Source of the DNA: an uncultured bacterium
GTDB taxonomy: Bacteria; Cyanobacteriota; Vampirovibrionia; Gastranaerophilales; Gastranaerophilaceae
Assembly: GCA_902796305.1 (NCBI GenBank)
Contig: CADBOJ010000112.1
Location: 1 to 34,973, forward strand
Length of the DNA stretch: 34,973 bases
Reading direction: 5' to 3'
In this document: positions 1-7,319 of the stretch, piece by piece
Layout of the letters: each line of letters begins with the position of its first letter
Numbering within the stretch: the stretch's first letter is position 1
Position numbers and translations under genes: made by a program
Notes under the pieces: generated by a model
Seen by the model: the letters and a program-made list of their open reading frames with translations, nothing else
The model's database searches: none
What the model was told of the DNA's origin: nothing

Positions 1-44
1 AACAATAAAATAAAATTTAATAACAAATAACTGCTTTTTTTACT

Positions 45-77
45 CTGCAAATATTCAATTTGCAGATTTTTATTTTG
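45..77 (+). terminator. Rho-independent terminator of a gene left of the window
   Basis: An 8-bp inverted repeat (CTGCAAAT, 5-nt loop, ATTTGCAG, 45-65) is followed by a T-rich tail. The T-tract lies only on the plus-strand side, so it would end a plus-strand transcript entering from outside the window. The minus-strand yqeG transcript would read into an A-rich flank instead. Confidence 0.5.
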
Positions 78-82
78 TTTGG

Positions 83-565
83 TTAAATTCGTTTAATGGA
101 TAATCTTTCCAAAAATCTTACAAAACGAACAATCGGACTTTCTTCATTTTTCGAAATAGAATCCACAAGAATAGTCATCATTCCTGCTTTTTTACCGCCT
201 AAAATATCACTCAGGGGTCTGTCTCCAATCATTGCTACGTCTTCCGGATAAACGTTCAAATCTTTGCAGGCTTTTAAAAGAACTTTTGTATCCGGCTTTT
301 TTGCATCCGAATATACGGGAATATCCGTTTGCGAACATACTTTTTTAATATAGCTTCTTTTTTTGTTATTCGTAATAATTGCCACCTTAAAATTTGTTCT
401 TAAATCATTAATAAACTGCAATGTTCTGAATGCAAATTTTCCGCTTTTTGACTTCATTATTGTTGAATCCAAGTCAAAAAATAAAGCATGAATATTTAAG
501 TCTTTTAACTCGATTATATCTATATCATAAATTGAATCCAAAATATAATTAGGTTCTAAAAACAT
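83..565 (-). CDS. yqeG: YqeG family HAD-IIIA phosphatase
   Basis: Small haloacid-dehalogenase phosphatase of the YqeG type, 160 aa, close to the usual family length of about 170. Motif I is FDLDST (nucleophile and acid/base Asp in DxDxT), motif II is the TNN after a hydrophobic strand, motif III is the Lys of KKPDTK, and motif IV is GDRPLSD. There is no large cap insertion, as expected for subclass IIIA. The opening with EPNYILDSIYDID resembles the conserved YqeG start. The gene sits 4 nt downstream of the trhP-like gene on the same strand, so they are probably one operon; a weak AGAAG lies before the ATG. The physiological substrate of YqeG proteins is not settled, so family assignment is firm and exact function is not. 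Confidence 0.85.
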   Translation of the reverse strand: MFLEPNYILDSIYDIDIIELKDLNIHALFFDLDSTIMKSKSGKFAFRTLQFINDLRTNFKVAIITNNKKRSYIKKVCSQTDIPVYSDAKKPDTKVLLKACKDLNVYPEDVAMIGDRPLSDILGGKKAGMMTILVDSISKNEESPIVRFVRFLERLSIKRI

Positions 566-569
566 ATTT

Positions 570-1796
570 TTATACTTCTTTCATTCCTTTTGTTCTTGCT
601 AATGCGCAATTGTATTCTTGCTCCCAATCGCTGTTATCACATTCAAATTCTATATAAATCTCATCGTTTGTGTTGGCTCTGTCTTGTTCACCGTTTTTAA
701 CCGAAATTATTTTCTTAACTTTAGCCAAGGTCGAATAATTCGGGGTAATGATTTCTATTTCATCATTTAGCATTATTTTATTTTTGATTAAGAGTTTATA
801 AGTATTGCTTTCTTTCTTTTCAAGAAAAATACCGAGAAAATCAGCTCCGGCAAGTCCTTTGGATATATCGTACGAATAACTTTGAGAATTATTATCATCA
901 AAGAAAAATCCTTCGGTATATCCTCTGTTTCCTGCTTTTTTTAACTCCTGAAAAGCAAATTCGCTATCCCAAATATTATCCAAAACTTTTCTGTATGCTT
1001 TTGCGACACAGGATACATAATATAAGCTTTTAGTTCTGCCCTCAACTTTTATGGAATCAATTCCGAGATTTGATATTTCTTTTACGTATTTTACAAGACA
1101 CAAATCTTTTGTAGACATTATATGAGAGCCTTTATCATCCTGAATTATTTCAAAATATTCGTTTGGTCTTGTTTCTTCGAGAAGTTTATAACTCCATCTG
1201 CATGCCTGCGCACAATTTCCCTGATTTGCCTGACGTTCTCCTTTTGTCATATAGTCGGAAAGCAAGCATCTTCCCGAATATGCCATGCATTGAGCGCCGT
1301 GGACAAATATTTCAAGTTCAATATCAGGAACTTCGCGTCTTATTTTTTCAATTTTTTTTAATGATAATTCTCTTGCAAGGATTACTCTTTTAGCACCAAA
1401 GTCCCTCCAGAACTTTACTGCCTCCGAATTTAATATGTTTGTTTGAGTTGAAATATGAATATCGATATCGGGAAGATATTTTTTTACAATCCGAAGTATG
1501 CCAAAATCACTTATGATAAGAGCATGGGGCTTTGCTTCTTTTATTACATCAAGAACCGAGTATAATTTTTCAATATCCGAATCATAAGCAAAGATATTAA
1601 GAGTGCAATATACTTTTTTATTTAACGAATTTGCAATGTCAACTGCAGTTTTAAGGTTGTTTTCATCAATAAGTTCACCTTTTCTTAACGCCCTAAGGGA
1701 AAAATCAACCAGTCCCAAGTAACAGGCGTCCGCTCCCCAATAGTATGCGTATTTCATTTTTTCTATACTGCCAGCAGGCATTAATAATTCGCTCAT
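570..1796 (-). CDS. trhP: U32 family peptidase-like protein, TrhP-type tRNA uridine hydroxylation factor
   Basis: 408-aa U32 family protein. The signature EIFVHGAQCMAYSGRCLLS is followed by four more family hallmarks: YMTKG, a CAQAC pair, STKDLCLVKYV and the IKVEGRTKS-YYV block. The Cys of HGAQC, GRC and CAQAC match the iron-sulfur cysteines of U32 proteins. Known relatives YegQ/YrrO (TrhP) carry out prephenate-dependent 5-hydroxyuridine formation at tRNA position 34. The sister U32 families RlhA (23S rRNA) and UbiU/V are alternatives, but the YSGRCLLSDYMT block looks most TrhP-like. Start MSELLMPAGS matches the family N-terminus. No Shine-Dalgarno is visible; a TAAAAT hexamer ends 6 nt before the ATG, which suggests a leaderless transcript. 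yqeG follows after 4 nt. Confidence 0.8.
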   Translation of the reverse strand: MSELLMPAGSIEKMKYAYYWGADACYLGLVDFSLRALRKGELIDENNLKTAVDIANSLNKKVYCTLNIFAYDSDIEKLYSVLDVIKEAKPHALIISDFGILRIVKKYLPDIDIHISTQTNILNSEAVKFWRDFGAKRVILARELSLKKIEKIRREVPDIELEIFVHGAQCMAYSGRCLLSDYMTKGERQANQGNCAQACRWSYKLLEETRPNEYFEIIQDDKGSHIMSTKDLCLVKYVKEISNLGIDSIKVEGRTKSLYYVSCVAKAYRKVLDNIWDSEFAFQELKKAGNRGYTEGFFFDDNNSQSYSYDISKGLAGADFLGIFLEKKESNTYKLLIKNKIMLNDEIEIITPNYSTLAKVKKIISVKNGEQDRANTNDEIYIEFECDNSDWEQEYNCALARTKGMKEV

Positions 1797-1799
1797 AGC

Positions 1800-1828
1800 T
1801 TGATTTTATCATGAAAAAAATTTAAAAT
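1800..1828 (+). promoter_or_regulatory. Sigma70-type promoter of the lipoprotein gene
   Basis: TTGATT (1800-1805), a 17-nt spacer and TAAAAT (1823-1828) lie 32 nt upstream of the lipoprotein start, followed by a good AAGGGG ribosome site. The element overlaps the divergent trhP promoter. Confidence 0.5.
1803..1811 (-). promoter_or_regulatory. Extended -10 promoter of trhP-yqeG, apparently leaderless
   Basis: On the minus strand TGA-TAAAAT (extended -10 form TGn plus hexamer) ends 6 nt upstream of the trhP ATG. Initiation 6-8 nt after the hexamer would fall at or next to the start codon. No clear -35 is visible. Confidence 0.4.
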
Positions 1829-1860
1829 ATATTTTACTTAATTTTAAAAAGGGGATTTAA

Positions 1861-2904
1861 ATGGAAAAAATAATACTGGTTTGTCTAACCGTAATTTTAC
1901 TTGCAGGATGTGCATCTTTTGCTAATCCAAAAGACAATGATTTAAGTATTTTAACTTTAATGTCTTCATCTTCAAGCTCCAATGACAGGTTATGGGTTGG
2001 AACTTTTCAGCTTGTTTTTAATGATATGAAAAACAATATAATTAAACACGATGTAAAGTTTTTGGGTGAAAAGCCGACATATGACCTTAACGGATTAAAT
2101 AGGGAAGAATTTACTTCGGATATGCTTGATACTTCTTCATATTATAAAAGCTACGGCAAAACAAGTGTTGAAGAAAAAAATAAAATTAAACAGGCGCTAT
2201 TTGAAAAATTTAATACAAAAAGCGATATTATAGACACTCTTGATTGGTCAGAAGGAAAAGGCAAATATTATGCCTATGCGATGATTAAAAAAGATTTTGA
2301 ATTCTTAAACGAATTTGATAAATTGGAAAAATCGTCTTTTAATAATTCTTCTAAAAAATATGATTTTTTCGGAATTAATGATAAATCGTCAAAAAAGTTA
2401 TATGACAACTTAAATATTTTATTTTACAAAGGAAAAGATAATTATGCCGTCGAACTTCTAACAAAAACAGGCGACAGAATTTATTTATACAGAACAAACA
2501 GCAAAAAGTCCTTTAAAACAATATATAAACAAATAGAAACAGAAAAAGAAAAATACAACGGAAGTAAAAGGTTTAAGAGTGTTGATACTTTGAAAATTCC
2601 CGATTTAAATATCGACGAAATGCGAAAATATAAAGAACTATGCAATAAAACAATAGAGGGAACGGATTTATATTTCAGTGATGCAATCGAAACAATTAAA
2701 CTTGAATTAAACAATAAAGGAGGAAAAGTTAAATCAGAAGCGGTTCTTATGACAAAATTATCGGCTATGCCGTATGTAAGTAAAAAAGATACTCCAAGGT
2801 ATTTTAACTTTGATAAAACCTTTGTTATGTTTCTTATTGATAAAGATAAAAAAGACCCTTATCTTGCGCTTCAAATAAATGATTTAAGCAAATTTACAAA
2901 ATAG
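1861..2904 (+). CDS. Predicted lipoprotein of unknown function
   Basis: 347-aa protein with a clear lipoprotein signal: a short charged N-terminus, a hydrophobic run and the lipobox LAGC with the modified Cys at residue 17. The mature part is Lys- and Asp-rich, begins with a Ser-rich linker (about residues 33-41) and has no further membrane segment, so it should be a lipid-anchored periplasmic or surface protein. No domain is recognised. It has a strong ribosome site (AAGGGG, 6 nt before ATG) and its own upstream promoter. It is transcribed alone, divergent from trhP, and followed by a candidate small RNA and a strong bidirectional terminator. Confidence 0.75.
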   Translation: MEKIILVCLTVILLAGCASFANPKDNDLSILTLMSSSSSSNDRLWVGTFQLVFNDMKNNIIKHDVKFLGEKPTYDLNGLNREEFTSDMLDTSSYYKSYGKTSVEEKNKIKQALFEKFNTKSDIIDTLDWSEGKGKYYAYAMIKKDFEFLNEFDKLEKSSFNNSSKKYDFFGINDKSSKKLYDNLNILFYKGKDNYAVELLTKTGDRIYLYRTNSKKSFKTIYKQIETEKEKYNGSKRFKSVDTLKIPDLNIDEMRKYKELCNKTIEGTDLYFSDAIETIKLELNNKGGKVKSEAVLMTKLSAMPYVSKKDTPRYFNFDKTFVMFLIDKDKKDPYLALQINDLSKFTK

Positions 2905-2914
2905 TTAAAAAACA

Positions 2915-2923
2915 TGTTATAAA
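2915..2923 (+). promoter_or_regulatory. Extended -10 element preceding a candidate sRNA
   Basis: TGT-TATAAA (2915-2923) is an extended -10 match shortly after the lipoprotein stop codon. Only a weak -35 (TTACAA at 2894-2899) is present. Confidence 0.35.
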
Positions 2924-2929
2924 ATAATA

Positions 2930-3048
2930 CAACGTGGAATTTATATAGTGTCGGGTTGACGTTCGTGGAGATAAAATCCCTCGACTGCTTCCCAAAGTTG
3001 ATTAGTTAGTTTAATCAAAGATTAAAAGCCCCCTTACGGGGGCTTTGT
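2930..3048 (+). ncRNA. Candidate structured small RNA or processed 3' UTR RNA
   Basis: This 145-nt space between the lipoprotein stop and the convergent gene has no ORF but is more GC-rich and structured than nearby intergenic DNA. It shows a GTCG...CGAC pairing around 2949-2985, a perfect 7-bp hairpin TTGATTA/TAATCAA (2998-3018) and a strong terminator hairpin (3025-3046). An extended -10 would place a start near 2930, giving an RNA of about 118 nt. It lacks the SRP GGAA-tetraloop motif and does not match tmRNA or tRNA patterns I know. It could equally be a stabilised 3' UTR. Confidence 0.35.
3025..3046. terminator. Bidirectional Rho-independent terminator
   Basis: AAAGCCCCC, loop TTAC, GGGGGCTTT forms a 9-bp GC-rich stem with T-rich flanks on both sides. 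It can end the lipoprotein/sRNA transcript (plus) and the repeat protein-waaA transcript (minus). Confidence 0.85.
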
Positions 3049-3049
3049 C

Positions 3050-3880
3050 TTATTCATCGTATTTTACCAGAAACCCGTCTTTATTAAGAGCGTAATATTC
3101 TCCTAAATCTGCACTGTACGGCATAGAATTTTTTGAATACTCAACAAGTTTTCTGTTCTTAAATGTATAAAATTCTTTGATATATAATCCCGTATTATCC
3201 ATTGACGAGCCCAGCTTGCATTCCGATAGTTTTTGATTTTCAAAATAAAATCCGAGTTTGGTTTTTACATTGTTTCCGCTCTTAATTATTCCTTTTGAAT
3301 ATTCGGCTAATTTGTTATCGTCAAAGTCATATTGTGCACCTATTTTTAAAATATTGCCGATTTGGGTTGTATTTTCAATATAATTCGACAATTTTCCAGC
3401 CTTAAACTTAAAAATTTTTTGCCTCGAAGCATACTTATCCGAATAATCAAGTCCTAAAGAAATTGAATATATCATCAAAGTTTCGGGATTAAAAACTACG
3501 CATTTTGTAACTCGTCCTTTATTGCTTTCATACATTGTACAAAGGCCATTTTCGCTTTTAATAAAGTTTTTTACCACGGTGCCGTCAGTTTCTTTATCAA
3601 AATTATTTCGTTTAGCATCCGAAATTACATCATATGCGCAAATATATTGACCGGCTGCAACTTTCTGTATATGATTTGCTGATTTTATAACATTATCAGC
3701 TTTATCCAGCAATAAATTACCTTTTATGTTTAACAATTTTGATTTAGCAAGAGCACTTTTAGAAATATCAGGGGTATTTTTCCTTGATAAAACCGAAAAA
3801 TCCGGTTTATAATCGCTTTTTTTCCTTTGAAATAATGTGTTATTTTTTAGATTGAAATTTACGGGATTTATTCTGAGCAT
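3050..3880 (-). CDS. Unknown protein with 27-residue beta-type repeats
   Basis: 276-aa protein with no recognised domain. The C-terminal half is built from a unit with the pattern F-x-F-x-x-x-K-L-x-x-Y: FKFKAGKLSNY (157), YDFDDNKLAEY (184), FYFENQKLSEC (211) and YTFKNRKLVEY (238). The spacing is exactly 27 residues, with weaker units near 130 and 264. The pattern suggests stacked two-stranded beta hairpins, reminiscent of MORN or YD repeats but with a different period. The N-terminus lacks a signal peptide and starts with INPVNFNLKNNTLF, similar to the opening of the EF-hand protein at 21538. A strong GGAGG lies 8 nt before the ATG. It follows waaA by 46 nt and may be co-transcribed with it. 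Confidence 0.7.
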   Translation of the reverse strand: MLRINPVNFNLKNNTLFQRKKSDYKPDFSVLSRKNTPDISKSALAKSKLLNIKGNLLLDKADNVIKSANHIQKVAAGQYICAYDVISDAKRNNFDKETDGTVVKNFIKSENGLCTMYESNKGRVTKCVVFNPETLMIYSISLGLDYSDKYASRQKIFKFKAGKLSNYIENTTQIGNILKIGAQYDFDDNKLAEYSKGIIKSGNNVKTKLGFYFENQKLSECKLGSSMDNTGLYIKEFYTFKNRKLVEYSKNSMPYSADLGEYYALNKDGFLVKYDE

Positions 3881-3926
3881 ATAAGTATCCTCCGCAAATA
3901 CAAAATCCGTAAATATTTTTTGTTGC

Positions 3927-5180
3927 TTATAAAAGATCTTTTAATTTTTTTATGATGAAATCCAAAGCCCCTTGCTGATTTTCAAAACATTTTTTACAAT
4001 TTTCTTTTGTTTCGGAATAAAAGTCATCGTCTGTTAAAAGCTTATTTAATACCGTATAAAATTCTTCCTTGTTTTTAACTACAAAGCTTGCTTTTTCACG
4101 CTCCAGTATTGAATAGATGTCCCTGAAGTTTTTAATCGACGGACCTGAAATCGTAGGAACGGAATATACCGTTGCTTCCAGAGGATTGTGACCTCCCGTA
4201 TTATTAAAACTTCCTCCGATAAAAGCAATGTCTGTTATCGAATATATTTTTGACAATTCTCCGAGAGTGTCAAGAATAATAATATCGTTGTCCTTAAATG
4301 TATCTTCTTTTGTCCTGAAGCCAAATCTGAAATTATAATTTTTGAGCAGTTCATTTATTTCATCAAGCCTTGTCAGGTGTCTCGGAGCAAGAATAAGTTT
4401 TAAATCCGGTATTTTATTTTTTAATTTTTTATATGTATTAAAAACTATACTGTCTTCCCCTTTATGAGTCGAACCTGCAATAATAACTTTTGACGAACCC
4501 GCTTCCAAATTTATATCGCATGGCTTCTTTTCAATTTCAAATTTTAAATTTTTCATTACTTCAACCGTGCCGAAATTAGCACCGAGCTTTATAAATCTAT
4601 CCTTATCAAGTTCACTTTGTGCAAAAATTCCCGTATAACAAGATAAAATGAATTTAAAGAAACTTTTTAATCTTAAATAAGAGGGGTATGACTTATCCGA
4701 AATTCTTCCGTTTATAATATAAAGGGGAATATTTTTTTCCTTTGCACAATATGAAAAATTAGGCCATAATTCGGTTTCCGCTATTAATATAACCGATGGA
4801 TTAATTTCATTTAAAAATTTTTCCACTGTTTCATATATATCAAGAGGAAAATATGTGATAAATTCGGCATAACTTGAGTATTTTTTCTTTGCAAGTTCCT
4901 GTCCGGTCACGGTTCCCGTTGTAATTACGAGATTTACCGACGGAAACAATTCTTTTATTTTTTTTACAAGATTTTCTAAGGACATAATTTCGCCAACTGA
5001 CACCCCGTGCAGAAGTATTGTTTTGCCTATAAGGTGAGGGTAATCAATTTCTGCCATTTTTTCCCTTAAAGGAATAGGCGGTTTGTTTTTCAGCTTTCTT
5101 GAAAAATCAATAAGCGGAATGATTTTTTTGGCAAATGATGGTGATATTGATTTATATATTTTAAAAAGTGTATCTTTCAT
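3927..5180 (-). CDS. waaA: 3-deoxy-D-manno-octulosonic acid (Kdo) transferase
   Basis: 417-aa GT30 glycosyltransferase that adds Kdo from CMP-Kdo to lipid A precursor at the cytoplasmic membrane. Family blocks in order: LHGVSVGE (catalytic Glu), YFPLDIYETVEKFL, ETELWPNF, NGRISDKSYPSY, APRHLTR, LGELSKIYSITDIAFIGGSF and GGHNPLEATVYSVP. The length fits the usual 400-430 aa. The N-terminal anchor segment is only weakly hydrophobic. A strong GGGGAG lies 4 nt before the ATG, and a TATAAT hexamer (5201-5206, minus) lies upstream. With kdsA at 22139 it implies that the organism makes Kdo-containing LPS. Confidence 0.93.
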   Translation of the reverse strand: MKDTLFKIYKSISPSFAKKIIPLIDFSRKLKNKPPIPLREKMAEIDYPHLIGKTILLHGVSVGEIMSLENLVKKIKELFPSVNLVITTGTVTGQELAKKKYSSYAEFITYFPLDIYETVEKFLNEINPSVILIAETELWPNFSYCAKEKNIPLYIINGRISDKSYPSYLRLKSFFKFILSCYTGIFAQSELDKDRFIKLGANFGTVEVMKNLKFEIEKKPCDINLEAGSSKVIIAGSTHKGEDSIVFNTYKKLKNKIPDLKLILAPRHLTRLDEINELLKNYNFRFGFRTKEDTFKDNDIIILDTLGELSKIYSITDIAFIGGSFNNTGGHNPLEATVYSVPTISGPSIKNFRDIYSILEREKASFVVKNKEEFYTVLNKLLTDDDFYSETKENCKKCFENQQGALDFIIKKLKDLL

Positions 5181-5320
5181 ATTACTCCCCGATGAAAATT
5201 ATTATACAAGAAAGGCTTTATCGCAAGTATTAACTTTTGTAACAAAATTAATTAAAACCGAAATTATCTACTTTATATATACTTTATATATATGTAAGCA
5301 GTTATTAAAGAGTGGCGAAG

Positions 5321-5494
5321 ATGAAGATGCAGATTACAAATAATTTTGACCAAAAACTTGCAGAGCTTTATTCCTCTAAAGTTACGGTTAATTTAGACAG
5401 TAAATCGCAAATCAATCCCAATGAATTCTGGAATACAATGGAATTAATCGCAGTTAACCATAAGGCTATGATTAATTTTAAAATAAGCAGATAA
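5321..5494 (+). CDS. 57-aa protein of unknown function, faintly HPr-like
   Basis: Short free-standing gene of 57 codons, followed by a strong terminator. The pattern A-x-x-Y-x-x-x-V near residues 13-20, then K-x-x-I-N, M-x-L-x-A and a closing INFKIS loosely follows the beta-strand/helix/strand order of the C-terminal half of HPr phosphocarrier proteins. The active-site His loop would be missing. That likeness is only a reading by eye. An in-frame GTG at 5312 could add three residues; ATG 5321 is chosen because a weak AAAGAG sits 8 nt before it. The upstream stretch contains a tandem ACTTTATATATA repeat that may include its promoter. Confidence 0.5.
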   Translation: MKMQITNNFDQKLAELYSSKVTVNLDSKSQINPNEFWNTMELIAVNHKAMINFKISR

Positions 5495-5522
5495 TAATAT
5501 CACAGAGGAAGTAGAAATTAAA

Positions 5523-5556
5523 AAGCCGTCGTTGAATAAAAACGACGGCTTTTATT
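5523..5556. terminator. Bidirectional Rho-independent terminator
   Basis: AAGCCGTCGTT (5523-5533), a 7-nt loop and AACGACGGCTT (5541-5551) form a perfect 11-bp stem, with a T-tract after it on the plus strand and A-rich bases before it. It serves the mini-gene at 5321 and the Xre gene at 5564. Confidence 0.9.
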
Positions 5557-5563
5557 TATCGTA

Positions 5564-5779
5564 TTAAAATAATTTACTTTGAACGGGTTCTGCCTCAAGC
5601 AAATCTTGTATACCGCATTCAAGAACATCGCACAATTTATCCAAATTCAAATATGAGGGCTGTGTTCTTCCTTTTGCCCATGAATAAACCGTTTGTTCCG
5701 GTATATTTAAAACTTTTGCAAGCTTATACAAGCTGTAGTTCTTCTTTAGCTTAGCGGTTTCTTTAATCTTTACTTTCAT
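5564..5779 (-). CDS. Small Xre-family helix-turn-helix regulator
   Basis: 71-aa Cro/CI-type DNA-binding protein that is nearly all HTH domain: helix 1 with YSLYKLAKVLNI, the turn PEQTVYSWAKGRTQPS (recognition helix), then LDKLCDVLECGIQDLLE. The upstream in-frame ATG at 5815 is less likely because the family begins at about MKVKIKETA. No Shine-Dalgarno is present, and a TATAAT hexamer ends 6 nt before this ATG, suggesting a leaderless message. It is divergent from the exported-TPR/fliW/csrA operon, and the gap contains an 18-bp palindrome that could be its operator. Target and inducer are unknown. Confidence 0.8.
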   Translation of the reverse strand: MKVKIKETAKLKKNYSLYKLAKVLNIPEQTVYSWAKGRTQPSYLNLDKLCDVLECGIQDLLEAEPVQSKLF

Positions 5780-5785
5780 GCCACA

Positions 5786-5791
5786 ATTATA
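5786..5791 (-). promoter_or_regulatory. -10 hexamer of the xre gene, apparently leaderless
   Basis: A perfect TATAAT on the minus strand ends 6 nt before the chosen ATG, so transcription should start at about the start codon. The -35 region is poor. Confidence 0.4.
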
Positions 5792-5916
5792 TAATACATA
5801 TAAATTTAAAACCATAAAAACCCGATAATTTTTTGAATTTTCATGTTATAAATTCTTATTTTTCAACTTTTTAGAGGAAAATTTACGTTAAGTCTTAATA
5901 TTTATCAAAATATTAC

Positions 5917-5934
5917 GTTATAATAAGTTATAAC
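5917..5934. promoter_or_regulatory. Palindromic operator candidate between xre and the fliW-csrA operon
   Basis: GTTATAA-TAAG-TTATAAC is a perfect inverted repeat with 7-bp arms. The octamer TTACGTTA occurs at 5883-5890 and again at 5913-5920, the second copy running into the palindrome. It lies between two divergent genes, one encoding an HTH protein, and just upstream of the plus-strand -10. Confidence 0.35.
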
Positions 5935-5956
5935 ATCTTAGTAAAAAATATACTAT

Positions 5957-5967
5957 TATAATATAAT
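5957..5967 (+). promoter_or_regulatory. -10 region of the exported TPR-fliW-csrA operon
   Basis: Two overlapping perfect TATAAT hexamers (5957-5962, 5962-5967) lie about 30 nt before the first gene. The -35 match is weak, which would fit activator dependence. Confidence 0.4.
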
Positions 5968-5995
5968 GGTTTAAAATCAAGAGGATTTACATAAA

Positions 5996-6835
5996 ATGAA
6001 AAAATACTACCTGTCAATAGCGTTATCACTCGGTCTTGCTCTGGGTTTTTTGATGCATCCGTCTGATGCTGCAACGGTACGCAATAAATATGTAGTACCA
6101 AAAATTCCGACACCGTCAAAAGAGGTAAAAGAAAATATTGATAAATACAGAGCCGGTAATTATGTAGGCGCAATGGTAGGGCTTGAAGAAATCGTTAAAA
6201 AAGATATGAAAAACGAAGTGGCTTTGTATTACCTTGCACTGAGCTATACAAAACTGGGCTATTCCGAAGATGCGCTCAAGGTTTATGATGATTTAGTTTC
6301 AAGAGGTAAAAACGATGCAATAAAATATTATTCGGGGAAAGCTTCTGTCTGCTTGCAAAATCCCGAAAGTGACGAATGTATAAATTACGGAAAACCAAAA
6401 GAACCCGAAGAAAATCAGGAAGAAAACGGCGAACAACAAGAGCCGAGCGACATAGAGAAATTCATTCTGTCGGGTAAGAAAATTCATCCTGCCGCAATGG
6501 ATGCAATTACAAAAGAAAGAATGGAAAGAAAACTTCAGGAAGAACAATATAAACGTATGCAGCAGCAAAATGACGGCGTACCGCTTGACATTCAATCATA
6601 CAATGCAAAACCGACAAATGAAGAAATCGTTGCCGCTCTTGATACTCTGTCAAGAGTAGGTTTAAATCCTTTCAATCAGGGGGTTAACGGTTTAAATTAC
6701 TTTAATCAAAACCCTTTAATAAGCGGACTTGATTATCAAAATGCGGCAAATTTATTCTTATACAGTCAAATGAACCAGAGATACGGTTCACAATTTAACG
6801 GATTTACAAATAACCTTATGGATTACGGACTATAA
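5996..6835 (+). CDS. Exported TPR protein, first gene of the fliW-csrA operon
   Basis: 279-aa protein with a Sec signal peptide: KK, a hydrophobic core, then predicted cleavage after SDA near residue 25. Residues about 45-115 form TPR-like helices (YRAGNYVGAMVGLEEIV, VALYYLALSYTKLGYSEDALKVYDDLV). The middle is Glu/Gln-rich (about 130-190) and the C-terminal third is Asn/Gln/Tyr-rich without clear domains. It is probably a periplasmic or surface scaffold protein. AAGAGG serves as ribosome site. fliW starts 2 nt after its stop, so it belongs to the same transcript, but a flagellar role is only inferred from that position. Confidence 0.8.
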   Translation: MKKYYLSIALSLGLALGFLMHPSDAATVRNKYVVPKIPTPSKEVKENIDKYRAGNYVGAMVGLEEIVKKDMKNEVALYYLALSYTKLGYSEDALKVYDDLVSRGKNDAIKYYSGKASVCLQNPESDECINYGKPKEPEENQEENGEQQEPSDIEKFILSGKKIHPAAMDAITKERMERKLQEEQYKRMQQQNDGVPLDIQSYNAKPTNEEIVAALDTLSRVGLNPFNQGVNGLNYFNQNPLISGLDYQNAANLFLYSQMNQRYGSQFNGFTNNLMDYGL

Positions 6836-6837
6836 TT

Positions 6838-7317
6838 ATGGCAAAAACAAAAAGTAAAGAAAAAAGTACCGAAAAAATAAAGAAATTACAAACATCGAAG
6901 TTCGGAGAAGTTGAAATAAATGAAGATTTAATATTCAATTTTATCAACCCGATAATCGGCTTCAATGATTTAAAAAAATACACAATAATTGATTACAAGC
7001 CTGATTCGCCTTTTAAATGGCTTCAATCAATTGAAGAACCCGAACTTGCTTTTCCTATAACACTTTGCAGTTTCTTTGGTATTGATTACCAGTTTGATAT
7101 TCCCGATGAAGAAGCGGAAAAACTCGGAATAGAATCGGCTGATGATATATTTGTATGTAATATCGCAAATATACCTTCAAGTAACCCCGAGGGCGCAACG
7201 ATAAATATGGTAGCTCCAGTCGTATTGAACTTATCAAATAAAAAAGCTATGCAAATAGTGCTTAAAGACACTAAATTTGAAGTAAGATATAAATTATTTA
7301 AAAAATCGGAAGAATAA
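6838..7317 (+). CDS. fliW: Flagellar assembly factor FliW
   Basis: 159-aa FliW homologue. After a Lys-rich lead of about 20 residues come the family blocks FGEVEINEDLIFNFINPIIGF, the WLQSIEEPELAFPI motif, DYQFDIPDEEAEKLG, DIFVCNIANIP and INMVAPVVLNLSNKKAMQIVL. In known systems FliW binds flagellin and CsrA; free FliW sequesters CsrA and so releases flagellin mRNA from repression. Immediate linkage to csrA (2-nt gap) is the classical arrangement. The basic N-terminal extension is longer than in most relatives. Confidence 0.92.
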   Translation: MAKTKSKEKSTEKIKKLQTSKFGEVEINEDLIFNFINPIIGFNDLKKYTIIDYKPDSPFKWLQSIEEPELAFPITLCSFFGIDYQFDIPDEEAEKLGIESADDIFVCNIANIPSSNPEGATINMVAPVVLNLSNKKAMQIVLKDTKFEVRYKLFKKSEE

Positions 7318-7319
7318 AA

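Noticed and set aside
1122-1361. Plus-strand ORFs opposite the trhP gene
   Set aside because: They lie antisense to a conserved U32 protein, have no domain and no ribosome site; they are mirror frames of the real gene.
2930-3048. SRP RNA, tmRNA or tRNA identity for the intergenic RNA
   Set aside because: No GGAA-tetraloop/AGGAAG motif, no tRNA-like ends and no cloverleaf were found, so only an unassigned candidate RNA was reported.
5083-5343. Plus-strand ORF across the waaA start
   Set aside because: It overlaps the conserved waaA N-terminus antisense and has no start signal; the 57-aa gene that follows is in a different frame.
6299-6595. Minus-strand ORF with hydrophobic composition inside the exported TPR gene
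   Set aside because: It is antisense to a coherent reading frame with signal peptide and TPR; hydrophobic runs here come from reverse-complemented Glu/Lys codons.
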